Shown here piece by piece: positions 17,847-27,466 of a DNA stretch of 64,000 bases. The stretch is taken from the NCBI GenBank assembly GCA_018401645.1, contig JAGYKK010000002.1, forward strand, positions 1 to 64,000, written 5' to 3'. The position numbers and the translations under genes were made by a program. Below the pieces are notes generated by a model. That model saw only the letters and a program-made list of their open reading frames with translations, ran no database searches and was not told the origin of the DNA. Source of the DNA: Mycobacterium sp. (GTDB lineage Bacteria > Actinomycetota > Actinomycetes > Mycobacteriales > Mycobacteriaceae). Each line of letters opens with the position of its first letter. The stretch's first letter is position 1.

Positions 17847-19241
17847 GCTTGGATCGGTCGAGTCACTGTCACGGTTCAGGCGTTGAGCCCGATAGATCGA
17901 CACCGGAGTGCGGGAGATGATCAGATAGGCGATGCCGACGGTGATCATCGCTGCGGGAATCACGGAGAATGATCCGGTCATTTCGGCGACCATGATCATC
18001 AGGGCGAGGGGAGCATGCGCCACACTGCCGAAGCAGGCCATCATCGCCACTATCACGAACACGCCCGGTCCGTCCGGGAGTGCCGGTGCGCCAATGAGAT
18101 CCGCCAATCGCCAGATCGCTGCACCAACGAACGCGCCGATCACGATGCCGGGTCCGAAGATGCCACCGGACCCGCCAGTGCCGATCGATAACGAGGTTGC
18201 CAAGATCTTGGCGAGGGGCAGCACCAACACGATCCACAGCGGAATGGTGGCCAGTCCCTCGCTGGTCATGGCGATTTGCACCCAGCCGTAGCCGCTGGCG
18301 AGAATCTGCGGGATACCCAACGCCAGCAGTCCGACCAGCAAGCCTCCGATCGCCGGTTTGGCTATCTTGCCGCCGGGCAGTCGCCGACTCAACGCCACCG
18401 TCGCGTAAAACGTTCGCGCGTAGAGGTAACCGACGGCCGCAGCAGCAATACCGATGATCACGAACCAGCCGATCTGAGTCGGATCGAAAGTGTAGTTGGG
18501 TTCGACGAATCCAAACATCGGCGTAAATCCGAGAATCGATCCGTAGACGGCGTAGGCGGCCGCCGAAGATATGAAGCCCGGAACGAGTGCACGATAGTTG
18601 AAATCCTCCCGGTAGATGATCGAGGCCGCCAGCACGGCTCCGCCGAGTGGTGCGCCGAAAATTGCCCCGATTCCCGAGCCAATGCCTATTGACACCGCCA
18701 GCCGACCGTCGCCGTCGGACAAATCCAGCCGGCGGGTCAACAGCGAACCGAATCCGGCCGAAATCTGTGCGGTCGGGCCTTCGCGACCGCCCGACCCGCC
18801 AGAACCGATCGTCAACGCACTGGCGATCAACTTGACCGCCACGGCGCGACCACGGATCGAACGCGGGTCGGTGTGTACCGCTTCGATCGCGTTATCGGTG
18901 CCGTGCCCCTCGGCTTCGGGGGCGAATCTGGCGACGAGGAATGCCGACACCAGAGCGCCGCCGAACGCAACCAGCGGAATCGCCCACGGGCGGTCGAATC
19001 CCGGCGACCCGGTTCCGCCGCCGTCGCCGGTGGCCTGCGGCTGCACGTAACCGCCGAGGGTGCCGAGTAGAAGCTGGCCGGTGTACTTGAGGGTGAGAAA
19101 AAAAACCACCGCACCCAGGCCGGCGATGGCGCCGATTGACACCCCGAGGATCAACCACTTTCGCAGATAACTGGATTCGCGTACGAAGGTGCCGATGCGG
19201 CCGCCTGCAGATAAGGAGCCGACCTGTAACGGCTGCGCCAT
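17832..19241 (-). CDS. CLC-type chloride channel/antiporter
   Basis: 469 residues and about 12-14 membrane segments. CLC selectivity-filter motifs are present in order: GSGGSGGREGP (~148-158, whose Glu is the gating glutamate), GSGIGAIFGAPLGG, and GTGGSGGIFGPG. In place of the proton-glutamate region of ClcA the sequence reads AVLAASIIYREDF, so whether it is a channel or an H+/Cl- exchanger is open. No CBS domains. ATG 19241. Not at this site in M. tuberculosis as I recall. Confidence 0.88.
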   Translation of the reverse strand: MAQPLQVGSLSAGGRIGTFVRESSYLRKWLILGVSIGAIAGLGAVVFFLTLKYTGQLLLGTLGGYVQPQATGDGGGTGSPGFDRPWAIPLVAFGGALVSAFLVARFAPEAEGHGTDNAIEAVHTDPRSIRGRAVAVKLIASALTIGSGGSGGREGPTAQISAGFGSLLTRRLDLSDGDGRLAVSIGIGSGIGAIFGAPLGGAVLAASIIYREDFNYRALVPGFISSAAAYAVYGSILGFTPMFGFVEPNYTFDPTQIGWFVIIGIAAAAVGYLYARTFYATVALSRRLPGGKIAKPAIGGLLVGLLALGIPQILASGYGWVQIAMTSEGLATIPLWIVLVLPLAKILATSLSIGTGGSGGIFGPGIVIGAFVGAAIWRLADLIGAPALPDGPGVFVIVAMMACFGSVAHAPLALMIMVAEMTGSFSVIPAAMITVGIAYLIISRTPVSIYRAQRLNRDSDSTDPSSAER

Positions 19242-19284
19242 CGGCCGAATGCTAGCAGCGCAGAGAGGCCCTCGGGGGTTTGGT

Positions 19285-21196
19285 TCAGTCCAGGTAGTCG
19301 CGCAGTACCTGCGAGCGGCTCGGGTGGCGCAGCTTCGACATGGTCTTAGACTCGATCTGGCGGATTCGTTCGCGGGTTACGCCGTACACCTGCCCAATCT
19401 CATCGAGGGTGCGTGGCTGGCCATCGGTGAGGCCGAACCGCAGCCGCACCACGCCTGCCTCGCGCTCGGATAGCGTCTCGAGCACCGATTGCAACTGATC
19501 CTGCAGCAGCGTAAACGAGACGGCGTCGACGGCCACGACGGCTTCGGAGTCCTCGATGAAGTCGCCGAGTTGGCTGTCGCCTTCGTCGCCGATGGTCTGA
19601 TCCAGTGAGATCGGTTCGCGGGCGTACTGCTGGATCTCCAGCACCTTCTCCGGAGTGATGTCCATTTCCTTGGCCAACTCCTCCGGAGTGGCCTCGCGGC
19701 CCAGATCCTGAAGCAGTTCGCGCTGGATACGGCCGAGCTTGTTGATCACCTCGACCATGTGCACAGGGATGCGAATGGTGCGGGCCTGGTCGGCCATGGC
19801 CCGGGTTATGGCTTGGCGGATCCACCAGGTGGCGTAGGTGGAGAACTTGTAGCCCTTGGTGTAGTCGAATTTTTCAACGGCGCGGATCAGGCCCAGGTTG
19901 CCTTCCTGAATGAGGTCGAGGAACGCCATACCGCGACCGGTGTAGCGCTTGGCCAAGGAGACCACCAGGCGCAGGTTCGCTTCCAGGAGATGGTTTTTCG
20001 CGCGGTCGCCATCGCGACAGATCCATTGCATATCGCGACGCTGCTGCACCGGAAGTTTCGCGCCACGCTCGGTGACCTCGGTCATCTTCTGAGTGGCATA
20101 CAAGCCCGCCTCGATCCGCTTGGCCAGCTCCACCTCCTCCTCGGCATTGAGCAGCGCGACCTTGCCGATCTGCTTGAGGTAGGCGCGAACAGAGTCCGCG
20201 GACGCGGTGAGTTCGGCGTCCTTGCGGGCCTGTCGCAGGGCCTCGGATTCCTCTTCGTCCCAGACGAAGTCGCCGGAAGCCTTGTCCTTGTCGGACGGCT
20301 CGGTGGCGTCCTCATCCTCGCCGTCGGCGGCAGGGGCGGCCGTGACGACCGCGACGACGACCCCGAGGGATTCCTCTCCGACGACGACTTCTTCGAGGTC
20401 CTCGATCTCGACGCCCTCGGCGATGTCAATCTCAGGCTCGGAGGACAGGTCGAGGTCCTCGACCAGCAATTCCGCCGGAACATCGGCCGCAGGCGCGGAC
20501 TTCTTCGCGCCACTGCGCGTGGTTTTCGTCGGCGCGAGCTTGGCAGCGGGTTTGGTAGACGTGGCCTTGGTAGACGTGGCCTTGACTGGGGTGGCCTTGG
20601 CTGGGGTGGCCTTGGCTGCCCTAACAGGCGTGGCTTTGGTCACTTTCGCGGGGGCGGATTTGGCCGATGCGGATTTGGCTACTTTGGCCGGCGAAGTTTT
20701 GGCTGCTTTGGCGGGTGCTGCTTTGGCGGCCGCGCTTCTAGCCGGTGCGGCTTTGGCGGGTGCTGCTTTGGCGGGGCGGCTGCGGCCGACACGGCCTTGG
20801 GGCTTTGACGACCTTGGCCGGGGCGGCTTTCACGGCTTTGGCGGCTTTCACGGCTTTTGGGGGCTGCTTTGGTGGGGCTTGCTTTGGGCTTGGTGTGGTT
20901 TTGATGGGCGCGGCTTTGGCGCGGGGGGTTTTGGCGGGCGCGGCCTTGGCGGCTCTGGCCGGGGCTGCCTTCACTGCTTTCACGGCTCTCGTGGCCTTGG
21001 TGGCCTTGGTGGCCTTGGTGGTCTTGGTGGCCTTGGTGGCCTTGGTGGCCTGCACCGCTTTGGTGGGTTTGGTGGGCGCGGTCTTGACGGCCTTTCTGGC
21101 TGCTGCAGGGCTTGCCGCGGCCTTCTTGGCGGGAGTTCGGGTGGCGGTGCGATGCACCGGCTTCGAGGTTGCCGGGCTCACTTTGGTCGCTGCCAC
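19285..21196 (-). CDS. sigA: Primary sigma factor SigA with a long Lys/Ala/Pro-rich N terminus; two frameshifts
   Basis: Housekeeping sigma-70. The C-terminal 400 residues are textbook: acidic region 1.1 remnant, [17 protein letters not shown] (1.2), [20 protein letters not shown] and [19 protein letters not shown] (2), [19 protein letters not shown] (4.2), ending VLRDYLD. The start [13 protein letters not shown] at 21196 matches mycobacterial SigA but its frame dies near 20738. Adding one C in each of two CCCC runs (plus-strand GGGG at 20799-20802 and 20773-20776) joins three frames into ~637 residues. SigA is essential, so these are almost certainly base-call errors. Confidence 0.93.
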
Positions 21197-21367
21197 GTAC
21201 AGCCTTTCGGTTGTGTTGGCTTTCGGCGGGCACGGACGTGCCTCACCGAAAGCGTCTGCTATGGGGAATATCGGCGTGATCTCACATGGATACTCGCCGC
21301 CGTCCGGTCAGCGGGCGCCAAGGTCATTGTAACGACTAAATGGCGCCTCGCCGCACAGGCGCGGGGG

Positions 21368-22141
21368 TTAGCCGCTCAGGTCGGATTGGCTCGCCATTGC
21401 GGCGCCGACGATTCCGGCCTCATTCTGTAACCCGGCGCCGACGACCGGCGTCCGGTTCTTCAACATCGGGATCCACCGGTCAGCCTTGCGACTAATACCA
21501 CCGCCGGCGATGAAAAGGTCCGGCCATATCGCGTTCTCGATTGCGATCAAGACCTTGGTGACCTCTTCAGTCCAGCGCTGGTAGTTCCACTCCTTGCGTT
21601 CCTTGACCGACGATGCTGCGCGGTGTTCGGCCTCCTTGCCGCCCACCTCGATATGGCCAAACTCAGTGTTGGGCAGCAGTACGCCGTTGTGTATCACTGC
21701 GGAACCGATGCCCGTGCCGAAGGTCAGCAGCACGATCAGGCCGCTCTTGTCACGCCCGGCGCCGTAGCGTGCCTCGGCCAGTCCGGCGGCGTCCGCGTCG
21801 TTGAGGACGGTGACCTTCCGGCCACCGAGACCCGCGCTCATCAGTTCGGCGACGTTGGCACCGATCCAGGACTTGTCGACGTTCGCGGCGGTCTTTACGA
21901 CGCCGTCGACCACGACCCCGGGATAGGTGACGCCGAGCGGTCCTACCCAGCCGAAGTGGTCCACCACCTCGGCGACCGCTTTGGTCACGGCTTTGGGCGT
22001 GGCCGGTTGTGGAGTGTCCAGCCGGAACCTCTCCCCGACGAGTAGGCCCGTGTCGAGGTCAACGATGGCGCCTTTGACTCCGCTGCCACCGACGTCTATA
22101 CCGAGGGCCTGCCGTGCCGGGCTTGCTTCGGTCGCGGTCAT
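21368..22141 (-). CDS. ppgK: Polyphosphate glucokinase PpgK
   Basis: Phosphorylates glucose with polyphosphate or ATP. The 257-residue ROK/actin-fold protein has [16 protein letters not shown] (phosphate 1), [15 protein letters not shown] with the catalytic Asp, [16 protein letters not shown] (phosphate 2), [11 protein letters not shown], and IAGGGIS near the end. ATG 22141. Divergent from suhB with a 90-bp gap containing a small palindrome at 22196-22213. Rv2702 position. Intact. Confidence 0.95.
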   Translation of the reverse strand: MTATEASPARQALGIDVGGSGVKGAIVDLDTGLLVGERFRLDTPQPATPKAVTKAVAEVVDHFGWVGPLGVTYPGVVVDGVVKTAANVDKSWIGANVAELMSAGLGGRKVTVLNDADAAGLAEARYGAGRDKSGLIVLLTFGTGIGSAVIHNGVLLPNTEFGHIEVGGKEAEHRAASSVKERKEWNYQRWTEEVTKVLIAIENAIWPDLFIAGGGISRKADRWIPMLKNRTPVVGAGLQNEAGIVGAAMASQSDLSG

Positions 22142-22231
22142 TGCTGCTCCTTCTGGCGGCGGATGGATCGACCGGAACCGACACTAGTGGGTCTGTCGCC
22201 CAACGTCGGGCGATTGTGATGCGATGGCACC

Positions 22232-23080
22232 GTGACCGAAAACCTCGCGGGGGCCCTGCGCGCTGTGGCCGAGCAGGTGGTCTCCGAGGCGGCCGAGTCG
22301 GTGCGCGGCCGGCAAATCGAGATGTCCGGCACGTCCGGGACCCCCGTCGCCTCGATGCGCACGAAGAGCAGCCCGACCGACCCGGTCACCGTCGTCGACA
22401 CCGAGACCGAGCAACTGATCCGGACTCGATTGGCCCAGCTTCGCCCGGGGGACGCAATCCTCGGTGAGGAAGGCGGCACAGAGACGGTAGATCGCGGCGC
22501 GGTGCGCTGGGCGGTCGACCCCATCGACGGCACGGTCAATTTCATTTACGGCATCCCTGCCTACGCGGTATCGGTCGCCGCTCAACTCAACGGGGATTCG
22601 GTGGCCGGAGCCGTCGCGGACGTCGCCGGCGGAGACGTCTACTCGGCGGGCCTCGGTCTCGGTGCGCACGTGCTCGCCCGCGGCGTGCGCAGTCGGCTCC
22701 GATGCAGCAGAGTCGATGACCTATCGATGGCCCTGGTGGGAACAGGTTTCGGTTACGAGGCGCCGCGCCGCGCCGCTCAAGCGGCGCTGCTGGCCCAGAT
22801 GCTGCCGCTGATGCGCGACGTGCGGCGAATCGGTTCGGCGGCGCTTGATTTATGCATGGTGGCCGCTGGACGCCTCGACGCGTACTACGAGCATGGGCTC
22901 AACGTGTGGGACTGGGCAGCCGGTGCGCTGATCGCCGCAGAGGCAGGGGCGGTGCTCGTGTTGCCCGGAGCAGACGAACCCGGCACCGATGGACGCCTGT
23001 TGGTGGCGGCCGCGCCGGGGGTGGCGGGTCAGCTCATCGCTGCGCTTGACGGTTTCGCCGGTCTGGCGCCGCTGCCGTGA
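22232..23080 (+). CDS. suhB: Inositol-1-monophosphatase family protein SuhB
   Basis: Dephosphorylates inositol phosphates, feeding inositol to phosphatidylinositol and mycothiol. The 282 residues carry the Mg-site motifs GEEGG (78-82), DPIDGTVNF (96-104), GSAALDLCMVAAGRLDAY and WDWAAGALIAAEAG. GTG 22232 was chosen because it begins the conserved helix. Context: PI synthesis (pgsA1) lies 40 kb downstream. Convergent with cei, 4 bp apart. Intact. Confidence 0.93.
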   Translation: MTENLAGALRAVAEQVVSEAAESVRGRQIEMSGTSGTPVASMRTKSSPTDPVTVVDTETEQLIRTRLAQLRPGDAILGEEGGTETVDRGAVRWAVDPIDGTVNFIYGIPAYAVSVAAQLNGDSVAGAVADVAGGDVYSAGLGLGAHVLARGVRSRLRCSRVDDLSMALVGTGFGYEAPRRAAQAALLAQMLPLMRDVRRIGSAALDLCMVAAGRLDAYYEHGLNVWDWAAGALIAAEAGAVLVLPGADEPGTDGRLLVAAAPGVAGQLIAALDGFAGLAPLP

Positions 23081-23084
23081 GCTT

Positions 23085-23839
23085 TCAGCAGGTGCCGTTG
23101 TGGATTTTGGTTAGCAGCGCCGAGTCGGCTGGTTCGGTGGCGCCGGGACTCAGCCCAGTCAGCACGGCGGCGATGTCGTCGCTGTTGGCCAGCGCGGTGA
23201 AGTCGGCACCGATCACCAGGTCGACCGAGTTGTCCTTGCGGTCGTCCTGGTACAGCTCGACACACGGGGCCACCAGCCACGCGGCGGCCGCACCGGCTCG
23301 ACCGCCCGGCCCGAAGCACACGGGAAGATTGCGCCACACGTATGTTGCAGCCCAGTCGGGTACCGGCGTAGATCGGGTCATTGGCGGCGGTCGGCGCCGC
23401 GAAGCGGGCCGAGTATCAGTATCAAGCACGCGGCCTGACCGCCCTGACCGCTGGCATTGAGAACCCGAATGTTCGTCTCGGCCAGCTTCGCCGGCGCGAC
23501 GTCCACCATGGACGACGCCGAGACCCGGTCGCCCAGCTTGGGTGCTGTCGGGCCGCTGGGGGCCGGCGGCGCGTTGCAGGCTGCCGCCTCACCCACCGTG
23601 ACGGGACGGGTCAGGGCGAAGGTCCAGATCAAGGCGGTGAGCGTGAAGAGCACGGTCAGACCGATGATGGCGGGGCGGTAGTTGCGCCGACGGAACAGGT
23701 TCCCGTTCTTGTCGTACGGGGAACCCTCGGTGAGTTGAGCGACCACGTGTTGCACTGTAAGGGGCAGGCGCCTGCGGCGGTACTCTGGTTTGCGTCGCGG
23801 CCATAGACCGAATCCAGCGAGGATTGTGATGAATTTCAC
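23085..23839 (-). CDS. cei: Cell-envelope integrity protein Cei (LytR_C domain), several frameshifts
   Basis: Cei (Rv2700) is an envelope-integrity and virulence protein. The N-terminal part has RRRRLPLTVQHVVAQLTEGS, a membrane helix (YRPAIIGLTVLFTLTALIWT) and the LytR_C start TNIRVLNASGQGGQAA. The rest is scattered over three frames: FAAPTAANDPIYAGTRLGCN in one, and GAAAAWLVAPCVELYQDDR and NSVDLVIGADFTALANSDD in another. At least three indels lie between about 23300 and 23450. GTG 23839 is my choice of start; upstream in-frame alternatives exist. Divergent from DUF4193. Confidence 0.8.
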
Positions 23840-23931
23840 ACTGGAACTCTTCGTTTTGGGGAGGTATCGGTTATGCGGATGCAGCCGACGCTGGTACAAA
23901 GCCATGTCGAGGTTCGACGAGGGGATTGACG

Positions 23932-24234
23932 ATGGCTACTGATTACGACGCCCCACGGCGTACGGAGACCGACGAGACGTCTGAGGATTCGCTGGAGGAA
24001 CTCACCGCTCGCCGCAACGAAGCGCAGTCGGCCGTCGTCGACGTCGACGAGGCTGAATCCGCGGAGTCCTTCGAATTGCCCGGCGCGGATCTTTCCGGCG
24101 AGGAGCTATCGGTTCGGGTCATTCCGAAGCAGGCGGACGAATTCACCTGCGCCAGTTGCTTCCTCGTGCACCACCGCAGCCGACTGGCCAGCGCGAAAAA
24201 AGGTGTGATGATTTGCACCGATTGCGCCCTCTAG
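23932..24234 (+). CDS. DUF4193 zinc-ribbon-like protein
   Basis: 100 residues: an acidic, Thr/Ser-rich N terminus (TETDETSEDSLEELTARRNE), the conserved ELSVRVIPKQADEFTCASCF, then LVHHRSRLA and ICTDCAL. Two CxxC pairs with an intervening HH suggest a zinc ribbon. Rv2699c position. The family is actinobacterial and reported as essential or near-essential; function unknown. Start ATG 23932. Intact. Confidence 0.88.
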   Translation: MATDYDAPRRTETDETSEDSLEELTARRNEAQSAVVDVDEAESAESFELPGADLSGEELSVRVIPKQADEFTCASCFLVHHRSRLASAKKGVMICTDCAL

Positions 24235-24275
24235 CCTATTACGCCCTACAGCTGGGGGCGGAGCCCACGGCCCGT

Positions 24276-24750
24276 TCAGCTGTGTAACGCGGCCAGCAAG
24301 CGCTCGGGATGGCGCGTGCTGACCAACCAGTACGGGGTCGGGTCCTCCGGATCATCGAGGACTACCAGCGCCATCGGACCAACCCAACTCCGATGTACAA
24401 CGTAGGCGGCCGGATCAAGCTGGCGGCCCAGCGCGGCCGACTTGGCGGACGCAGGGATCACCGCCGAACTGGCCACCACGGACGCCGGAAGGTGTGCCGG
24501 GCCGGCCGAAAGTTCCACATCTGCTCCGGTGTTGATGACCCGCACGTCAGTGCGGCTGAGCCACAGTAGGAGGGCCACCGCGACTGCGGCCAGCGCGGTG
24601 TAAGGCAACCAGTTGGGGAGATCGCGAACACCCATGTTGACGGAGGTGGCCGGCACCCCGATGTGGCAGTGCCGACAGGCCACACACCACGGCACCCACA
24701 GCCGCTCGCGGTAGCGAACGGTTTGCCGCGGTCAGGCTCGAACCGGTCAC
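24276..24750 (-). CDS. DUF3093 membrane protein, frameshift near the N terminus
   Basis: The C-terminal 110 residues are clear: membrane segment [35 protein letters not shown], and the family motif [15 protein letters not shown] with [19 protein letters not shown]. The N terminus switches frame around 24705-24720: [13 protein letters not shown] is followed, in another frame, by [10 protein letters not shown], the usual DUF3093 start. GTG 24750 is the likely start, 25 bp from the divergent dut. Rv2698 position. Function unknown. Confidence 0.75.
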
Positions 24751-24775
24751 TGTGATCAGAGTAGTCTTTGCCCTC

Positions 24776-25240
24776 GTGCCCGCCAGCCTTGCGGTGGTTC
24801 GCTTGGACCGCGATCTCCCGATGCCCGTGCGTGCCCACGAGGGCGATGCCGGCGTCGATCTTTGTAGTGCCGAGGATATCGAACTGGCACCCGGACAGCG
24901 CCGGTTGGTGCCCACCGGTATCGCCGTCGCGGTCCCGCACGGGATGGTGGGGTTGGTTCACCCGCGGTCCGGTCTGGCTGCGCGCGTGGGGCTCTCGATC
25001 GTCAACAGTCCCGGCACGATCGATGCCGGGTATCGCGGTGAGATCAAAGTGGCACTGATCAACCTCGACCCCGTCGAGCCGATCGTAATTCGGCGCGGCG
25101 ACCGGATCGCGCAGTTGCTGATCCAGCAGGTCGAACTACCAGAGCTGGTCGAAGTGGCCTCGTTCGATGAGGCGGGACTGGCGAACACCACCCGTGGCCT
25201 GGGCGGCCACGGTTCCTCCGGCGGACATGCGAGTTTGTGA
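24776..25240 (+). CDS. dut: dUTP pyrophosphatase
   Basis: Hydrolyses dUTP to dUMP, keeping uracil out of DNA and feeding dTMP synthesis. All five trimeric dUTPase motifs are present: [55 protein letters not shown], and the C-terminal [15 protein letters not shown] 24776 gives 154 residues, as in M. tuberculosis. Stop TGA overlaps the next ATG by one base (TGATG). Intact. Confidence 0.96.
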   Translation: MPASLAVVRLDRDLPMPVRAHEGDAGVDLCSAEDIELAPGQRRLVPTGIAVAVPHGMVGLVHPRSGLAARVGLSIVNSPGTIDAGYRGEIKVALINLDPVEPIVIRRGDRIAQLLIQQVELPELVEVASFDEAGLANTTRGLGGHGSSGGHASL

Positions 25241-26130
25241 TGGCATTCGGTAGACGTAAGCAGGATTCAGGCCAACAGGATTCAGGCCAGCAGGATTTGG
25301 GCCAACAGGAACCGGACCAGGGCGCCGCGGCCGAAGTCGGCGAGGGGGTGGAGTCCGCTGGTTCGGAGGGCGCGGTCAGCGCGGTTGCAGTGTCGGATCT
25401 ATCCGGCGATGCCGACGGCCCGTTCGACATCGAGGATTTCGACGATCCTGCCGAGGCGACCGTGGCGCGACTGGATCTGGGATCGGTACTTATCCCGATG
25501 CAGCCTGACGGTCAGGTGCAGGTTGAGCTCAATCAGATGGGTGTCCCCAGCGCCATCTGGATGGTCACCCCCAACGGCCGGTTCACCATCGCCGCCTACG
25601 CCGCCCCGAAGTCTCCCGGGCTCTGGCGCGAAGTTGCTGGCGAGTTGGCGGATGCGCTGCGCAACGACAACGCCGCGGTGGCTGTCGAGAATGGGCCATG
25701 GGGCCGTGAGGTGGTCGGGACCGGTGCCGGCGTGGTTCGTTTCATTGGAGTGGACGGGTATCGCTGGATGATTCGCTGTGTGGTCAATGGGCTGCCGCAG
25801 TCCATTGATGCGCTTGCCTTAGAAGCGCGTGAAGCGATGGCGGACACCGTCGTTCGGCGCGGAGACACGCCGCTGCCGGTGCGGACGCCGCTGCCGGTCC
25901 AGCTGCCTGAGCCGTTGGCGGCCCAACTCAACGCCGCCGCAGTTCAACAGGCTCAACAGGCTCAGCAGGCTCAGCAGGCCATGTTTGCGGCGCAGCAGGC
26001 CATGCTCGCCCAACAGCAGCAACAGCGAGGGCCGCTGGATCCGCAGGAACCCGCGGATCAGCGCGGGGGTTCGGGCGCAATGACCCAACAACTTCGCACC
26101 ACGAACACCACCACCAGCACCGGAGGCTGA
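25240..26130 (+). CDS. DUF3710 protein with Gln-rich repeats at both ends
   Basis: 296 residues. The central DUF3710 domain (~70-210) has LDLGSVLIPMQPDGQVQVEL, GRFTIAAYAAPKSPGLWREV and WMIRCVVNG. The N terminus is a 15-bp repeat encoding QDSGQ/QQDLGQ, and the C terminus is a QQAQQAQQA run. Translationally coupled to dut. Rv2696c position; function unknown. The repeat tails look locally generated and are not part of the conserved domain. Confidence 0.85.
   Translation: MAFGRRKQDSGQQDSGQQDLGQQEPDQGAAAEVGEGVESAGSEGAVSAVAVSDLSGDADGPFDIEDFDDPAEATVARLDLGSVLIPMQPDGQVQVELNQMGVPSAIWMVTPNGRFTIAAYAAPKSPGLWREVAGELADALRNDNAAVAVENGPWGREVVGTGAGVVRFIGVDGYRWMIRCVVNGLPQSIDALALEAREAMADTVVRRGDTPLPVRTPLPVQLPEPLAAQLNAAAVQQAQQAQQAQQAMFAAQQAMLAQQQQQRGPLDPQEPADQRGGSGAMTQQLRTTNTTTSTGG
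25261..25315 (+). repeat. 15-bp tandem repeat at the DUF3710 5' end
   Basis: Units of the form CAGGATTCAGGCCAA at 25261, 25276, 25291 and a partial fourth at 25306. Frame-preserving and coding for QDSGQ-like residues. Confidence 0.85.
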
Positions 26131-26161
26131 GCCGGCAACGCTGCTCACTAGATCGACCTGG

Positions 26162-26215
26162 ATCGCCCTAGATTGCCATCGCCCTAGATTGCCTTCGCCA
26201 TCGCCCTAGATTGCC
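26162..26215. repeat. 16-bp repeat, three identical copies, carrying the hydrolase stop codon
   Basis: ATCGCCCTAGATTGCC occurs at 26162-26177, 26178-26193 and 26200-26215. The third copy contains the minus-strand TAG stop (26206-26208) of the hydrolase gene, so each copy carries its own TAG. Identity of the three copies suggests a recent duplication. Confidence 0.9.
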
Positions 26216-26922
26216 TGTAGTGCGGCCAGTGCGGCGGCGCCGATCACGGCGGGTTGCGGGCCGAATTGATCGAGGGTGACGGTGCTCAGCGCTGCGTGTG
26301 GCACCGCCGATGCCCACTCGCGGGCGACGATGATCGGGTGGATCGGGTCATCGGATGCCCCCAACACGGCCATCGGGGCGGCCAGACGGCCCAATTCAAC
26401 GGCGGTCGGCCCCACGTAGGCAGCCGCCTCGTCCATCGCGTCGGGCAGGTTCGGCCACTGCCGGAGCCAGGAACGGCCAACTCTTCGGCCAGCCACGGCG
26501 GGCTCGATGACGTCATCGCGGCAGTCGTGGCAGCCAGTCCCTCCCGGCGCAGTCGGGCGGCGGTATGGCGGGCCGGATAGTGCCGCCGGAGCGGTCCCGG
26601 GCGCTCCGGTCCACGGTGGCAGCACCGCCAGGACGGCCACTGCGCCCGGGATTCGCCAGCGCCCAGCAGGTCGCGACGGCAGCACCGATCGACACCCCGC
26701 CCACGGCGATCGGACCGCCCAGTGCCGCCTCGTCCAGCGCCCGCAGGTAGCCGGCCACGAGAAGGACTTCTCTGTCTTGAAGAAGGCGAGCCCGGGGGGC
26801 ACCGCGACCACCACCGCGCCGGCCTGCTCCAGGGGCGCTGCGAAGGCGCGCCGCACGTAATCCTCATCCGATCCGGTGCCGGGCAGCAGGACCGTCAGCA
26901 CTGAGGCTAGGTCGATTGGCAT
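26206..26922 (-). CDS. Alpha/beta-hydrolase-like protein (Rv2695-type), multiple frameshifts
   Basis: Pieces of one protein of ~237 residues lie in three frames. The start is VLTVLLPGTGSDEDYVRRAF. The nucleophile-elbow region VGGVSIGAAVATCWALA (GxSxG form as GVSIG) lies in a second frame. AVLAVLPPWTGAPG is in the first frame, EGLAATTAAMTSSS in a third, and the first frame resumes with WPNLPDAMDEAAAYVGP through GASDDPIHP to the end. At least four indels between about 26480 and 26760. Substrate unknown. In the Rv2695 position between DUF3710 and the OB-fold gene. Confidence 0.75.
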   Translation of the reverse strand: MPIDLASVLTVLLPGTGSDEDYVRRAFAAPLEQAGAVVVAVPPGLAFFKTEKSFSWPATCGRWTRRHWAVRSPWAGCRSVLPSRPAGRWRIPGAVAVLAVLPPWTGAPGTAPAALSGPPYRRPTAPGGTGCHDCRDDVIEPAVAGRRVGRSWLRQWPNLPDAMDEAAAYVGPTAVELGRLAAPMAVLGASDDPIHPIIVAREWASAVPHAALSTVTLDQFGPQPAVIGAAALAALQAI

Positions 26923-27094
26923 CCCACGATCGTGCCTGGGACCAGTGCGTGAGCCGTCCGCGGGTGTGCTTCGTGGCGCCACCGGACCAAGAGGTCTACC
27001 GTTGCTGTGGCGTCAACGCAACGCGGTGGCGTCGCCAAAAACGTGAACGAGCGATCGTGCCTCGCGCAGGTGTGATCCGAGACCAGGAGAGTCC

Positions 27095-27466
27095 ATGGCT
27101 ACGGCCGAAGGCTTTGTGCGCCGTCTCACCCGCCGACTGACGGAGAGCCCGGAAGAGCGTGACGCCGGAGAACTCAGCGGAGAAGCCGCCAGTACCGGAG
27201 CGCACCGTGCGATCGACTGCCAACGTGGCCAGGAGGTCACCATGATCGGCACGCTGCGCAGCGTGCAGACCAACGCCAAGGGTTGTGCCGGCGGCGTGCG
27301 GGCGGAGTTGTTCGACGGTACCGACACCGTGCTTCTGGTTTGGTTGGGTCAACGGCGCATTCCCGGCATCGACAGTGGGCGGATGCTGCGGGTCCACGGC
27401 CGGGTGGGCATGCTGGAGGATGGCAGCAAGGCCATCTACAACCCGCACTACGAGATTCAGCGGTGA
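27095..27466 (+). CDS. OB-fold nucleic-acid-binding protein
   Basis: 123 residues. A helical N terminus (GFVRRLTRRLTESPEERDA) is followed by an OB fold: VTMIGTLRSVQTNAKGCAGG, VRAELFDGTDTVLLVWLGQR, RMLRVHGRVGMLEDGSKAIY, ending NPHYEIQR, typical of tRNA_anti/RecG-wedge-like OB domains. Rv2694c position. ATG 27095 follows GGAGAGTCC. The TGA overlaps the GTG of the next gene (GTGA). Intact. Confidence 0.88.
   Translation: MATAEGFVRRLTRRLTESPEERDAGELSGEAASTGAHRAIDCQRGQEVTMIGTLRSVQTNAKGCAGGVRAELFDGTDTVLLVWLGQRRIPGIDSGRMLRVHGRVGMLEDGSKAIYNPHYEIQR

Noticed and set aside
20207..21430. Long glycine-rich plus-strand ORF resembling a PE_PGRS protein
   Set aside because: It is the complement of the Ala/Lys/Pro-rich SigA N terminus; GGC-rich antisense of such repeats always reads as glycine. 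SigA is the conserved product.
22196..22213. Palindrome between ppgK and suhB
   Set aside because: TCGCCC-AACGTC-GGGCGA is short and GC-only; such pairs are frequent by chance here and no regulator is suggested.
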